Positions 19,696 to 30,166 of a stretch of 31,226 bases of DNA are shown here, piece by piece (position 1 is the stretch's first letter; each line of letters begins with the position of its first letter). The stretch is from assembly GCA_015680685.1 (NCBI GenBank), contig MNCI01034634.1, forward strand, positions 9,386-40,611, written 5' to 3'. A program made the translations under genes and the position numbers. Below the pieces are notes generated by a model. That model had not been told where the DNA came from and ran no database searches. It saw only the letters and a list, made by a program, of their open reading frames with translations. This stretch comes from Gnetum montanum. Lineage: Eukaryota > Streptophyta > Gnetopsida > Gnetales > Gnetaceae.

Positions 19696-21536
19696 ACTTT
19701 GAGCGTAAGGATCGCTCAAAGTACACGGCATTACCGATAAAGCATTCCAAACTGCTGAAACAACTGTTAGGGGCAGGGCACATTCAACCTAAGAAGGTGT
19801 CTGAGGAGGCTCTGAAGCGTCACAGACGTCATTGTGAACTGCTGAAGAACCCTTTTTTAGCCTTACCTAACGAACCACCAGTTCAGAGATTTTTCAGGCT
19901 GGACCGTTTCTGTGACTACCACCAACTGTGTGGTCACGATACGGATTACTGTTGGGTGTTGAAAGATGATATTCAACGTATGCTGGATGATGGTTTTCTC
20001 AAGTTAGACAGCAGCAACCTGACACGTCCAGAAAACCAAACATTGCACGTATATAAGGACTCGTTGAACACAAACGATGACCCTTATACAATCACTGTGG
20101 TGAGTACGGACAGTGAGGGGAGGGAACCGCCAAAACAGCCTTTTGTTTTGCGTGTCCCTGCCAGCTCACAAAGAGGGCCAACCACTTCATCGGTAGCCAG
20201 TGGGGTCCCGAGGCCGCCCTTCATTATACGAGCACCTTTCCGGATACACCCTCAGTCACGCAGCGATAGTCAAGCCGCGGCCTCGTCCGCGCCCATGCCC
20301 AAGGTGCACTTCATTATCAGGGCACCAAAACCACAGGCTGCTCATCTCACGCAGGGGTAGACCTCAAACCAAAAGCATCAACCATCACCTCCAAAATGAA
20401 AGCTAGAGGACACATCAGTTAGCGCAACGAAAGACCATTCTACGCTCGGCTTCCCTAAGCCTAGGCACCTGGCCTCTGTGCCTTCACCTGTACCTCAGGG
20501 GTAGGATAAAGGTGCAGAAACGCAACCGCCTTCTCTGGGCAAGAAAAAGAGCAGCCCTTTGACTAACACCGTTCCACCTCGAGAGATTCGTCTCTTGGGC
20601 CGAATGGAAGAAGACAAGGGGGAAAAACAACCTAGCTGGGAGAAGGACCTTCTCGACGCATTTACACAAGTTAAACAGGCTCTCAAACAAAAGAACATAA
20701 TGCTGAGCCTTTACGACCTGCTTATGATGTCGCGAGAACACCGTGAGGCTATGGTTCGCATACTGACATCCATATCAGTGGATGAAAGCTTGCCAGCGAA
20801 GGAGGAAGCGATACATGCTGTCATGTTTCATTCTGAAGCTGAGCAACCTAGGCCTTCCTCGCTGACCTTCCACGACGGGTCTATCAAAGACGATCCTGAG
20901 AAAGGTCAGGTGGCAACTAAACCTATGTTTATCACTATCCGAGTTAGTCAATATTGGATCCGGAGAGTACACGTGGACGATGGCGCAGTTACCAACGTGA
21001 TTCCCTATTCCATTGTGGACAGGTTGGGTCTGGTCGACCAGATCATGCACACAATGACGGCCTGCGTAAAATCATTCAACGGGACATGGGTTCAAGTTAA
21101 GGGGACGGTGCGTATTGAGTTTGTGGTGGGGGATTAATTCCCAACAGAGGCCACTTTCTTAGTCGTCGAGGAGATGCCAGGGTTCAACCTGATCTTGGGG
21201 AGGTCATGGTTAGCTCAGCTGAGGGTGGTTTCATTACCAATACACCAAGAAATACACCTGCCCTATGTCGGAGGGAAGGTTGTGATACGCGGTGACAAAA
21301 TCACCCCCAGGACCGTCAATAACATTGAAGAAGAACGGGGTTCAAAGATAGAAACGACTGATGATCAAACCCATCTCCAAACCCCTCAACAAGCTGACAG
21401 CAATGATGACGGTCTAGCTTGGGCCAACCTGCCATTTTTGGATGGTAGCGTAGAGGAGTCAAACCATAAGTCTCCTCGCCCTTACGCGATGCTCAACATA
21501 AAGGTCATCAAGAGACAATTGCATATCAATTGTTGA
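19696..21536 (+). pseudogene. gag C-terminal zinc finger and aspartic protease, element E
   Basis: One frame throughout, with stops TAG (20358), TGA (near 20394), TAG (near 20503) and TAA (21135). The first part has a Cys/His cluster at about 19911-19953 (C-x2-H-x4-H-x4-C within FCDYHQLCGHDTDYCW), followed by LKDDIQRMLDDGFL, a typical Tat gag end. The protease has catalytic VDDGAVTNVI (Asp codon 20976), the flap-like region, and the C-terminal hydrophobic-Gly motif FNLILGRSWL. The usual D-S/T-G-A/S is DDGA here, an uncommon second residue. It cleaves Gag-Pol in this family. The frame ends at 21536, where an intron-like interval begins. Confidence 0.85.
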
Positions 21537-21765
21537 ACGATGGTCCTTGCGTACATTATCATGTCTTAGCGAGTTATCATGGTTCTTACTTAGCAATTTT
21601 ATTTCATGCATTTTCACGTTACTTTTGTTTTCGGTTCTTACGCTTGTCATTTATCATCACACTGTTATCTTTTTCGTACGCATGATATTCACGTTTCCTG
21701 ATCACTTTAGCATAATTACGCGAAATACTGTACCAGTATCATTTATGCTTGCTGTATTACGCTAT

Positions 21766-21908
21766 GGCCCGCAACGGCCTTAAACTAGTTACACAGAATT
21801 GTATACTATGACTCTTTACGCTTGATTACGCAGTAGGCCCGCAACGGCCCTAAACTAGCCACTAGTTTACGCAGAATCATATGACGGCCCGCGATGGCCT
21901 TAAACTAG
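21766..21908 (+). repeat. Three dispersed GGCC hairpin repeats
   Basis: Copies at 21766, 21836 and 21886. Each has GGCC, a 6-nt loop (CGCAAC, CGCAAC, CGCGAT), GGCC, then (T/C)TAAACTAG. Spacing is 70 and 50 bp. They resemble, in layout and tail, the tandem array after integrase (30167-30800). Confidence 0.8.
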
Positions 21909-22102
21909 CCATCACATTCTATCGTCATAACTTAGGCAAAATCCTTAATAATTACGTTCACGCTGTAAAAGCATAAAAGCCAAAAAAAAAAACAAAATAA
22001 TTGACATTTAAAACATCCAACGGGTCTTATAACGCATCTTCTCAGTCATTCATAAAACAATACTCCACTTCACCCTCAAATAAAACTATGCGTAAATTAT
22101 AA

Positions 22103-25100
22103 TTACGCATTTCCTCTTCTGCCACTGTCGCCGGTATCTCTCAAGTCCAGATCCAACCCTAATGGATCATCCTCCAATGGGCCGTCGTTTTTGGGAATGA
22201 TTCTTTCACGAAAAATATCCTCTTCATGAGGTCCTCATTCCGGCGCCGGCTCCACGGGAGGATGCTCTTCATCGTTGTGTTTTTCTTCTTCTTCTGCCTC
22301 TTCTTCCATTTCTTCCTCTGCTTCTTCTGCTCCCTCTGCTGACTCCTCACCTGGCTCGTCTTCCCTATCCCCAGTTGGCACCTAAATACAGTAAGCACAT
22401 TAGCTACACAAGACTTAACATCATAATTAAAAAAATGCAAACCAAGTCAAGCATAGACTTACTTGCGACGGCCCTGCTTCCGCAGCAAAGGGAAGCTTGT
22501 CCAGGCCAGCCCACAGGCGCTTCATAATCTCTTCCTCCATCAGATCTGGCCATACATCCTCTCCCAAGGCAGCTCCGGCCTTCACTTTCCCTTTCTCCAC
22601 GCTGCTCCAGCGGGGTGGGTCCAGGAAGAAAGTAGGGATTGTAGCTTGACCCCCAGGGAGAGTCATCGTCCTTTTCGGGGACGCACTTATAGTCACCTGC
22701 TCTTCGAACTTCTTGAAGGCTTCGGAAGCTCCAATGACGTCCAGGAAGACTTCCAAGGATTGGGCCCTGACGACAGAATCGTGGTAGAGTTTCTGATAAG
22801 CGATGCTTTCTCGCTTATACAAGTGCTTGTGATCCTTCTCCTTCTGCCCCCATTCTTGCACGCTTGCACAATAGTCCCTTCAATCCTGGCTTTTCTGAGC
22901 TAGGAGCTCTATCTGCATCCGCTACTCTACTAACACCCGACTGGTCTATACACTATTTTTTATGGCGGTCTAATAACGGGAATAATCGACAACAGCAGTA
23001 CGCCAGTCTTCATCCCCTATTGCTCGCGCCTGTAGGAAGTTGCACAGTGATCTTAAGTCTCCGACCTCTTTGGTCAGAGACTCAACCCTCTGCTCTGACC
23101 TCTGCAGCCTTTTCCATAGATTTTCATTTACGCCCCTACTTTCCCATAAGGAGCGTGTCGAGCGTAACGCACATTTACGCATTTTCTCATAAATGTGACG
23201 TGGCACGGCTGCTTCATCGGATGGTGGCTCCACTGTGTCCAAATCAATGGGCTCCATGGGATCCCATCGGAGGCGAGCTCCTAACAGAAACAATCATCAA
23301 TGTTGGTGACACATTACCACTATATAATATCACAAACTAACTACAACCATAACGTACCAGCTCCAGGTTCGACGCGCTCCAGGCGCTCGATCATGTCACT
23401 GACAACGCCTTCCATGAAGGCAAATTTGTGAGGGAAGTCTCTCCATGCTCTGCTTTCAGTGACAGACGTGGATACATCCTCTTCTCCTGTAGCTTAATCC
23501 AGTTAGAAACTTCATCTATTTACAGAATCCTACAAACACGTTAACACACCCATTACCTCTACCGGTGACAGTGGCAACTTCGCCAACATCTTCCGCCTCC
23601 TTTTCCTCTTTACACACTTGAGTCTGTGCGTCACTGGTTCCAGTAGCTGGGGCCTCCTCACGCACCAGAGCCTGTGCACGGCTCGCGCTAACAGCTGGGG
23701 CCTCTTCTTCCAAAATTGAGGCCCCCTCCCTACGACTTAGTATTACTGCCCCTGTCTCAGGGGTCAGTTCTTCTGTAATTTTTACTGGTCATGTTACAAC
23801 ACCTTAGTATATCATTCCAAAACATCTAAACAAGCATTGCGTAATACAATTCCTTCACGCTTACCAGGCAGAGGCTTACTCCACTGAACTTTGACCACCA
23901 CAGTTCGGCCTGCGTCACTCCCAGGGGCCTCGGCTATACAGAGCCTTTTACGCCGAGCTGCAGGTTCTACAATTTCTTCCGCCAGGCGTTTCCCTCGCGA
24001 GGCATCGCCGATGTAAGTAGGCATTATCCCACCTACGCTGTCGAGGCCTCGCACTTGGGGTGCCGCCAAACCCTTGGTCATTATAGACAGTGACTCCCCG
24101 ATCCCTTCCGGCGGATCCTGCCCATGGGTAGTGCTAAGGATGTGGGAAATCCAAGGTCTGGACAGCTGGTCTCGGTCTTGCTGCACCCAGACCCCATTCC
24201 TTTGGATGACCAGAAACTCAGCAAACCGCCAGAGGCAAGCTATGAAGAAGGCGTAATGCACATTGAAACGGGACTCAAGCTTCTTGCGAAGCTTGATCAT
24301 CTCATTGCGTAGTCCCTTGCCAAAATAGCTTGCCCAATTGAATTGGGTCCCCTCCTCCAGAACCTCTCGCATAATATGGGTCTGTTCTACAGAAAAGAAC
24401 TTCCCTTGCGAGAGAGTTTTGGGGAAAGTCCGGGCCTGGAAAAGGGGATGAAGTGTCTTGGCAACGCCCATCTGGAATCTTTCGCAAGGAAACCCTTTAG
24501 TTTCCTTCAGGACCCTTACCCACTCCTTCAGCCAATCCTGGAAGTCAAGGCTCCTCTTCGCCTTCTCACTTACGGGAAGGCCGTCCGAGGGAATGCCAAA
24601 TAGGTCCGCGAAGAGCCGAGCATCAATGTTAAAGCTTACGCGTACGTTATGTACGCGCGTGCAAAAACGCTCTGCCTTTTCGTTGAAGGAGTTGACTAAA
24701 GTTAGCATTTCACTGGCGGGGACATCAGGAGTTGCAGCTAAAAATAGATGCATTAGCCCTACTGCTCGGATCTTGGTGGTCACCGCGACTAGGGCCGCTG
24801 AGTGGTTGAGCCAGCACTGTGCGTCCTTGATGTCGCCGTAGCGGAAGAGGACGGTGCTCGCCTCGCGTCCGAAAATCGTAAGGGTAATCTCCCGGGATTC
24901 CCTGACTGAAAAGCATAAGACACAAGTCAAACTAAAATACTATTACGCAACGCTCACAATTTACAGCTATATTACGCAATAATCGACCATACAACAGCCT
25001 TACTAGGTCCAAATGGCAGGGGAAATGGCAGAAGGTTCCTCTACACGTCCTCAACGGTAAGGGGCAGATCTAAGGTCCAGTCATCGTGCAGCCACCTGAG

Positions 25101-26235
25101 TCTTTGGCAATTCTCACAAGCCCTAGCATAGTGGCTGGGTAACTCACGCATGTTAAAGCCAATCTGCCCTATAACACCAGCGCGCACGTTGCTAGTGGAG
25201 GTAAATGCCATTATTGCCGTTTCGGCCCATGATAACGCATCTCCATTTCCGACTAACTTGTTGTCATGAATAAAAAACCTGTACCATACAACATAGGCTT
25301 ATCTTACATTTTGCACATAGGCTTCTCTTATATTTTAACACCGATAACAGACATATAACAACACTAAAAAATAGATAGTTAATAAAACTCGCTTACCCGC
25401 CTGCGTAATACACCGTGCCTTGTGGGTTCTGGAAATAGGTCGAGACATGGCGAGCCACGAACAACGTGTTATATGCATGATAACAACTGAACTGAGCCAT
25501 TTCCCAAATCCATTTTAAGCTCCTTAGGCCTCGCGTGCTAGGTTCTCAGTCCTCGGGACGGCCCGTATCGATGGCCCCGTCTGTCAAGAAGGCCAGAATC
25601 CCTTACGCAGAACCCGCCAGCAGGTGCTCTAAAAGGGCACCGGCGATGTCGCCAGACAAATCAGACCACACAATAGCACTGTAGTTGCGCAGCAAGAACT
25701 GCAGAAACCCCAGCGCACCCCGTCGAAACCATATGGCCTTCCCTTGCAACCGCGTTTGCAGGGGAGGGACATTAGGGACGATGGGGTTTATACAACACAA
25801 AACCCCGACAATATCCAAGACAATCAGAATGGGCTTTAGCGTAACGCTGTATAGAAAAACCAATACATACATTAACACCTACATTTACATTTGCATGACT
25901 AATACAGAAAACTTATAAACTACACCTAGTTATCCAGGCCGAAATCGCCCAAACCCTTGCAATAACGCAAGGTTCATCCCTGACAACGGCGGTAGACGCA
26001 ACCTCATCAAACCCTCGCATTAACCCGAGGTCCATAATTTGAAATCCACATTCACACAAAAGATACCACGAAAAGTAGACATTGAAACAAACATAAACAT
26101 GTAAGGAATGACCTACCGGTTCAAAGGCGTAGGGTCACGAACATCGACCAGCGCCTGCGAAACGCGATCCAGATTTTCTTGCACTTCATTGATTTTGGCC
26201 AGTTTTGCGTTCTTCCTCTTGATTTTTGGAGCCAT
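22103..26235 (-). pseudogene. Antisense eight-exon accessory gene in element E
   Basis: Exons (plus coordinates, in minus-strand order): 26235-26117, 25846-25397, 25278-25004, 24905-23865, 23772-23557, 23486-23358, 23280-22463, 22381-22103. Every intron is GT-AG (donors include GTAAGC, GTAAGG, GTAAGT; phases 2,2,1,1,1,1,0) and the frame is kept across all seven junctions, about 1,108 codons. The product starts MAPKIKRK. Exon 4 (residues ~282-628) carries FADLFGIPSDGLPV, a Trp-rich helix, TLHPLFQARTFPK and FFIACLWRFAEFLV, resembling the Athila-type ORF domain of element B. Exon 5 is Glu/Ala low complexity, exon 7 a coiled coil, exon 8 polyglutamate. Eight internal stops (exon 2: TAA 25603, TGA 25546; exon 3: one TAG; exon 7: four; exon 8: TGA at 22235) make this copy dead. 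Function unknown. Confidence 0.75.
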
Positions 26236-26387
26236 TGTAACAGCTTTAGAAGTTTTCACAGTTTAACACTTGCAAATCTTCACAAAATCACACGCTCTAA
26301 TCATCTGCTCTTCTTGCTCTCGCTCAGCAACAATTATGAATTCGAATTCGCAACAGCCAGTAGCCTGTCCTTATCAAAAACTACTTA

Positions 26388-26393
26388 CTTATA
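26388..26393 (-). promoter_or_regulatory. Candidate TATA box of the antisense gene
   Basis: TATAAG in the minus-strand context CGCATATAAGTAAG, about 155 bp upstream of the ATG at 26235, leaving an untranslated leader of roughly 120 nt. Position and sequence suit a plant promoter, but a six-base match is weak evidence. Confidence 0.35.
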
Positions 26394-26649
26394 TGCGAGG
26401 ATCACCGACTTGATATCCGATTTAAGCAGGACTTTCCTAAAACAGAACCCGAAAATCAAGATATTAATGCGGATGATATCGCACGCGCCACTGTCCGAAA
26501 TGACGTTAAACTACCACATCTTATTGCCTCGTAATCGGGTAGCATTGATTACAACTTATTTACAATATTCAAAATTCAGTTAGCCTTCCACGTTCGATGA
26601 CATCACGTCACCTTTCTTCTAATCATTTACGCACTTTGCGATTTTGCAG

Positions 26650-27890
26650 GACTGACGGCAAATGGACGCAACATTTTCAACACCTCTAACTTTGATGGGC
26701 CCATACGGGAAAGTAGTTAGGCAATTCGACTCCACGCTAGTAGATGTTAACCCCCCTTTAGAAGACGTAACCATAGCCGCGTCGAAGACGTACACAGAAT
26801 GGCCAGAACAGTCGACGCGTATGCTAGACCTGGAGGCTGCGGACATAACCGAAGACCCCCTCAGTGAGGTTTCTATCGTTACGCATAAGGGTGAAGCCAA
26901 AATGCTTAAGATCATCTCTTTACTAGACCAAAACACGCATGATGCTATAAAATAGGTCCTGCAAGACAACATCACAGTCTTTGCATGGTCATACGAGGAT
27001 ATGCCTGGACTAGACCCCAGGCTAATCCAGCATAACATCATCTTAGATCCACAGATTAAAGCAGTTAGGCAAAAGGCATGCAAAATCAACCTAGAGATCG
27101 CGCTAGCCGTGCGTGATGAAATCACTAAACTGTATCAGGCTGGTTTCATCCGTGCAGTCGATTACTCGGACTGGGTATCTAACATTGTAGTCGTCCCAAA
27201 GAAGACCGGAAGCATACGCATCTGCATAGACTTCTAGGATTTGAATAAGGCCACAATCAAGGATAACTTCCCACTTCCAAGTATCGATCAACTAGTCGAT
27301 ACGATAGCTGGGCATGCGCTTCTATCCTTTATGGATGGTTTTTCAGGCTATAATCAGATTCGAATCAACCTAGAACATCAATTGACCACGACATTCATGA
27401 TGCCCTAGGGCACCTTTTACTACACCATGATGCCTTTTGGTCTAAAGAACGCCGGAGCAACGTATCAGCGAGCCATGACATACATCTTCAGCGATTACCT
27501 CCTAGGAAGACTGAATGATTACGTAGACTATATATCTATTAAGTCTTTAAAGTCTAAGGATCATTCAGGAGACCTGGAGTTAGTCCTTAAAAGATGTGCT
27601 AAATAGGAGCTCCGGCTTAACCCAAAGAAGTGCGTATTCGGAGTCAAAATCGGACGCATGCTGGGGTTTGTGGTGTCGGAAGCTGGCATACAAGTTGACC
27701 CTGATAAGGTCAAAGCCATTGTTGAGATAACACCTCCCACAGACCTCAAGCAATTACGCGGGTTACAGGGTCGATTACAGTTTATACGCCGGTTCATTTC
27801 GAGGTTAACCGACAAGCTACACCCTATGCAACACTTGCGGAAAAAGGGAGTTAATTTCGAATGGACTGACGATTGCCAGCATGCGTTTGA
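26650..27890 (+). pseudogene. pol: Reverse transcriptase domain, element E
   Basis: Follows the intron-like acceptor; first clear text is MDATFSTPLTLMGPYG at 26662. RT motifs in order: VVPKKTGSIRICIDF (fingers), DLNKATIKDNFPLP, LLSFMDGFSGYNQI (motif A Asp), YTMMPFGLKNAGATYQRAM (motif B), DYVDY at 27517-27531 (motif C, normally YVDD), LRLNPKKCVFGV and LGFVVS. The second catalytic Asp is Tyr (TAT, 27529), so this copy would lack polymerase activity even without its stops: TGA 26653, TAG 26953, 27235, 27406, 27604. At 27406 a conserved Trp (P-W-G-T-F) is lost, fitting TGG to TAG. No frameshift is present. Confidence 0.9.
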
Positions 27891-28332
27891 CAACTTAAAA
27901 CAAGAATTGCAAAATTTACCGACGGTTTTCCCACCACAAAGGGACTTACCATTTTACATTTACCTCGCAACTTCGGACGTAGCGTTAGCTGCATTACTTT
28001 GTCAAAGGAGGGATGATGGGTCGGAAGTGCCCATCTACTACTTGAGTCATGCTCTATGTGCGTACAAAACGAGGTACAACGACGTCGAGCGTAATTTCCT
28101 AGCATTAGTTTTTATGCTTAAAAAGTGTAGCCATTATCTTTTCCGTAGCAAGGTCAACATCATCTGTAAAAATAACATTCTTAGGGCCATTACGCACAAC
28201 CTATACGAGAGTAGTAAAATAGCTCGCTAGAAGGCTATCACAGCAGAATTTGATCTGCACTATGTTGGTCAATCATCTACGAAAGGCCAAGCGATAGCTG
28301 ACCAGTTAGTAACGTCACCAATTAACAATCAA
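27891..28332 (+). pseudogene. RNase H domain (first), element E
   Basis: In frame with RT. Shows YIYLATSDVALAALL, PIYYLSHAL, TRYNDVERNFLALVFMLKK and HYLFRSKVN, the usual gypsy RNase H landmarks. The position where relatives read TDHPLR is CKNNILR here, so part of the catalytic end looks degenerate, as is common when a second RNase H is present. A TAG at 28228 replaces the conserved Trp after IAR. In the family it removes the RNA template during reverse transcription. Confidence 0.8.
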
Positions 28333-29066
28333 GTGACCATAGAACTAGACTTCCCTAATGAACATGTACATAGTTTAAGCCCTGTCTTGACAGGCCCCAA
28401 AGCAACGTTGTATTTCGACGGAGCTACAACCGCTAGAGGTGGCAGTGCTACCACTGTTATTACGCTATTGCCTGAGGATGTGCGTCTCCACGCTTATCGC
28501 TTAACCTTCCCCTGTACGAACAATGTGGTAGAGTACGAGAGGCTCCTCAGAGGATTACTAACTGCGAGTCAACTCGATGTTCGACACCTGGCGATTAGGG
28601 GCGATTCGATGCTTGTCATAAATCAGATCATAGGAGTCTACGCCTGTAAGGCTGTACATTTGCAGCCCTACTGTGATAAGGCTAAAGATCTTCTGAGACG
28701 ATTTGCGACCATCGATGTCCAACACGTGCCACACATGGATAACACACTGGCCGACGCACTGGCAACACTGGCTCTAAACGTGCCTTCACATCTCTTTGAC
28801 ACCTGTCCTACATTGATAACAGACTGCGCAGATCCTATCATTCAGATGGTGCAAATCTCTTCTCTTCTAGAGGAAAGCACACCTGAATGGTACGACGACA
28901 TTAAAACTTACCTTTTACAGGGTGAGCTACCGTCTGCATTGACACGCGCACAGAAGGATGCGATACGCAAGCAGGCTAGGCAATACGTCATCATCGGAGA
29001 CAACACTCTTTGTAGACGCTCCTTTGATGGCGTGCTGCTTACTTGTATTGACAAAAACCAAGCGTA
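28333..29066 (+). pseudogene. Second, archaeal-type RNase H, element E
   Basis: A second RNase H lies between the first and integrase, the diagnostic layout of the Tat lineage (dual RNase H). The four acidic residues are all present: Asp in LYFDGA (28417), Glu in NNVVEYE (28531), Asp in RGDSMLVINQ (28603) and Asp in LADALATLA (28753). HVPHMDN precedes the last one. The domain is open without a stop from 28333 to 29064. It leads into a linker and the integrase zinc-binding region, with a TAG at 29065. Confidence 0.9.
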
Positions 29067-30129
29067 GCATATAGTCGGCGAAGTTCACGAGGGGCTGTGC
29101 GGCAGCCACGTAGCACCACGGGCTATGGTCCTAAAAATCCGTCGCTTAGGATACTACTGGGCACGCATGTAAAAAGATTGCCTGACGAAGGTTATAGCCT
29201 GTGACACATGTTAGCGTCACGCGAATCTTATACATGTGTCACCTACATAATTACACACGACGCAGATAACATGGCCATTTCAACGATGGGGACTAGACAT
29301 TATAGGCCCCATCACGCCAAAATCTTCCGCAGGTCATAGCTTCATCATTACTGCTATTGAGTATTTTACGAAGTGGGTAGAGGCTGTTCCCCTGTGAAAG
29401 ATCACATCTCAGCAGATTTGCCATTTTATCCTGGACAATATAATAACCAGATTTGGTCTCCCGATGACTATCGTGATCGACAATGGGCCACACTTTAGTA
29501 GCACGTAAACCAAATCCTTCTGTGATAACCTGGGCATTAGAAAATCTTTTTCCTGCCCCTATTACCCGCAAGCGAATGGTCAAGCTGAAGCAACGAACAA
29601 AGTGATCATCAATCTGCTCAAGAAAATGCTCGACGGCAACAAAAGGCGGTGGCACGAATAGATCCTCTATGTGCTATGGGCGTATCGTACTACGTGTAGG
29701 ACGGCTACAAGTAGCACGCCCTATAGCCTAGTTTATGGGTCTGAAGCAGTGCTGCCTCTTGAGTTGCAAATTCCTTCTCTGAGAATGGTCCTCTCCACGG
29801 TTATAAATGAGGCTCAACACACCGAGTTTCGAATCGCAGATCTGGATTCCGTAGAAGAGAAGCGGATACAGGCTCTTGACACGATTGAAAGGTATCAAGA
29901 CAAACAGAGACAGAAACATCGTCACAACCTTCAAAAACGCCCGATCAATAAAGGAGATCTAGTTCTCAAGGCTGTGCATGAACTAGTAGGCAAGTTCTCT
30001 GCAAACTGGGAAGGCCCTTTCTTGGTGGTTGACGTGTACAACAACGGAGCATTCAAGTTAGCAGACGTCAACGACAATGAATTACCAAATCTTGTAAATC
30101 ATGTGTATTTGAAGCGGTATTACATTTAG
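29067..30129 (+). pseudogene. Integrase domain, element E
   Basis: The zinc-binding region has HIVGEVHEGLCGSH and then CDTC (H-H-C-C). The catalytic core has WGLDIIGPI (Asp 29296), VIDNGPHFSS (Asp 29479) and PQANGQAEATNKV (Glu 29587), the D,D-35-E triad. The C-terminal part has KGDLVLK, GKFSANWEGPFLVV and HVYLKRYYI, a typical gypsy integrase end, with a normal stop at 30127. Internal stops: TAA 29170, TAG 29212, TAA 29248, TGA 29395, TAA 29506, TAG 29659. All of pol from 26662 stays in one frame. Confidence 0.9.
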
Positions 30130-30166
30130 CAGCATCTACGGTGTCAACAACAGGTATGGCAATACT

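Larger units (their letters stand above)
21537..26649 (+). other. Intron-like interval between protease and RT
   Basis: About 5.1 kb of sense non-coding sequence between the protease end and the RT frame. The right end is a good plant acceptor: pyrimidine-rich sequence with CTAAT near 26618 and TTTTGCAG ending at 26649. The donor could not be fixed; GT candidates lie between 21440 and 21555. Ogre/Tat elements are known for an intron at this position. No LTRs, primer sites or terminal repeats bound the interval, so it does not look like a nested LTR element. It contains the antisense gene at 22103-26235 and GGCC repeats. Confidence 0.55.

Noticed and set aside
22463-22903. 146-codon plus-strand ORF
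   Set aside because: It is the shadow of antisense exon 7, has no recognisable domain, and the minus strand fits the splice-phase model.
21537-26649. Interval as a nested LTR element on the minus strand
   Set aside because: No flanking direct repeats of LTR size, primer site or polypurine tract were seen, and the right edge is a good sense splice acceptor.
26662-30129. TAG readthrough or a recoded stop codon
   Set aside because: TAA and TGA also occur, the RT catalytic Asp is lost, and the stops fit C-to-T decay; plain pseudogene is simpler.
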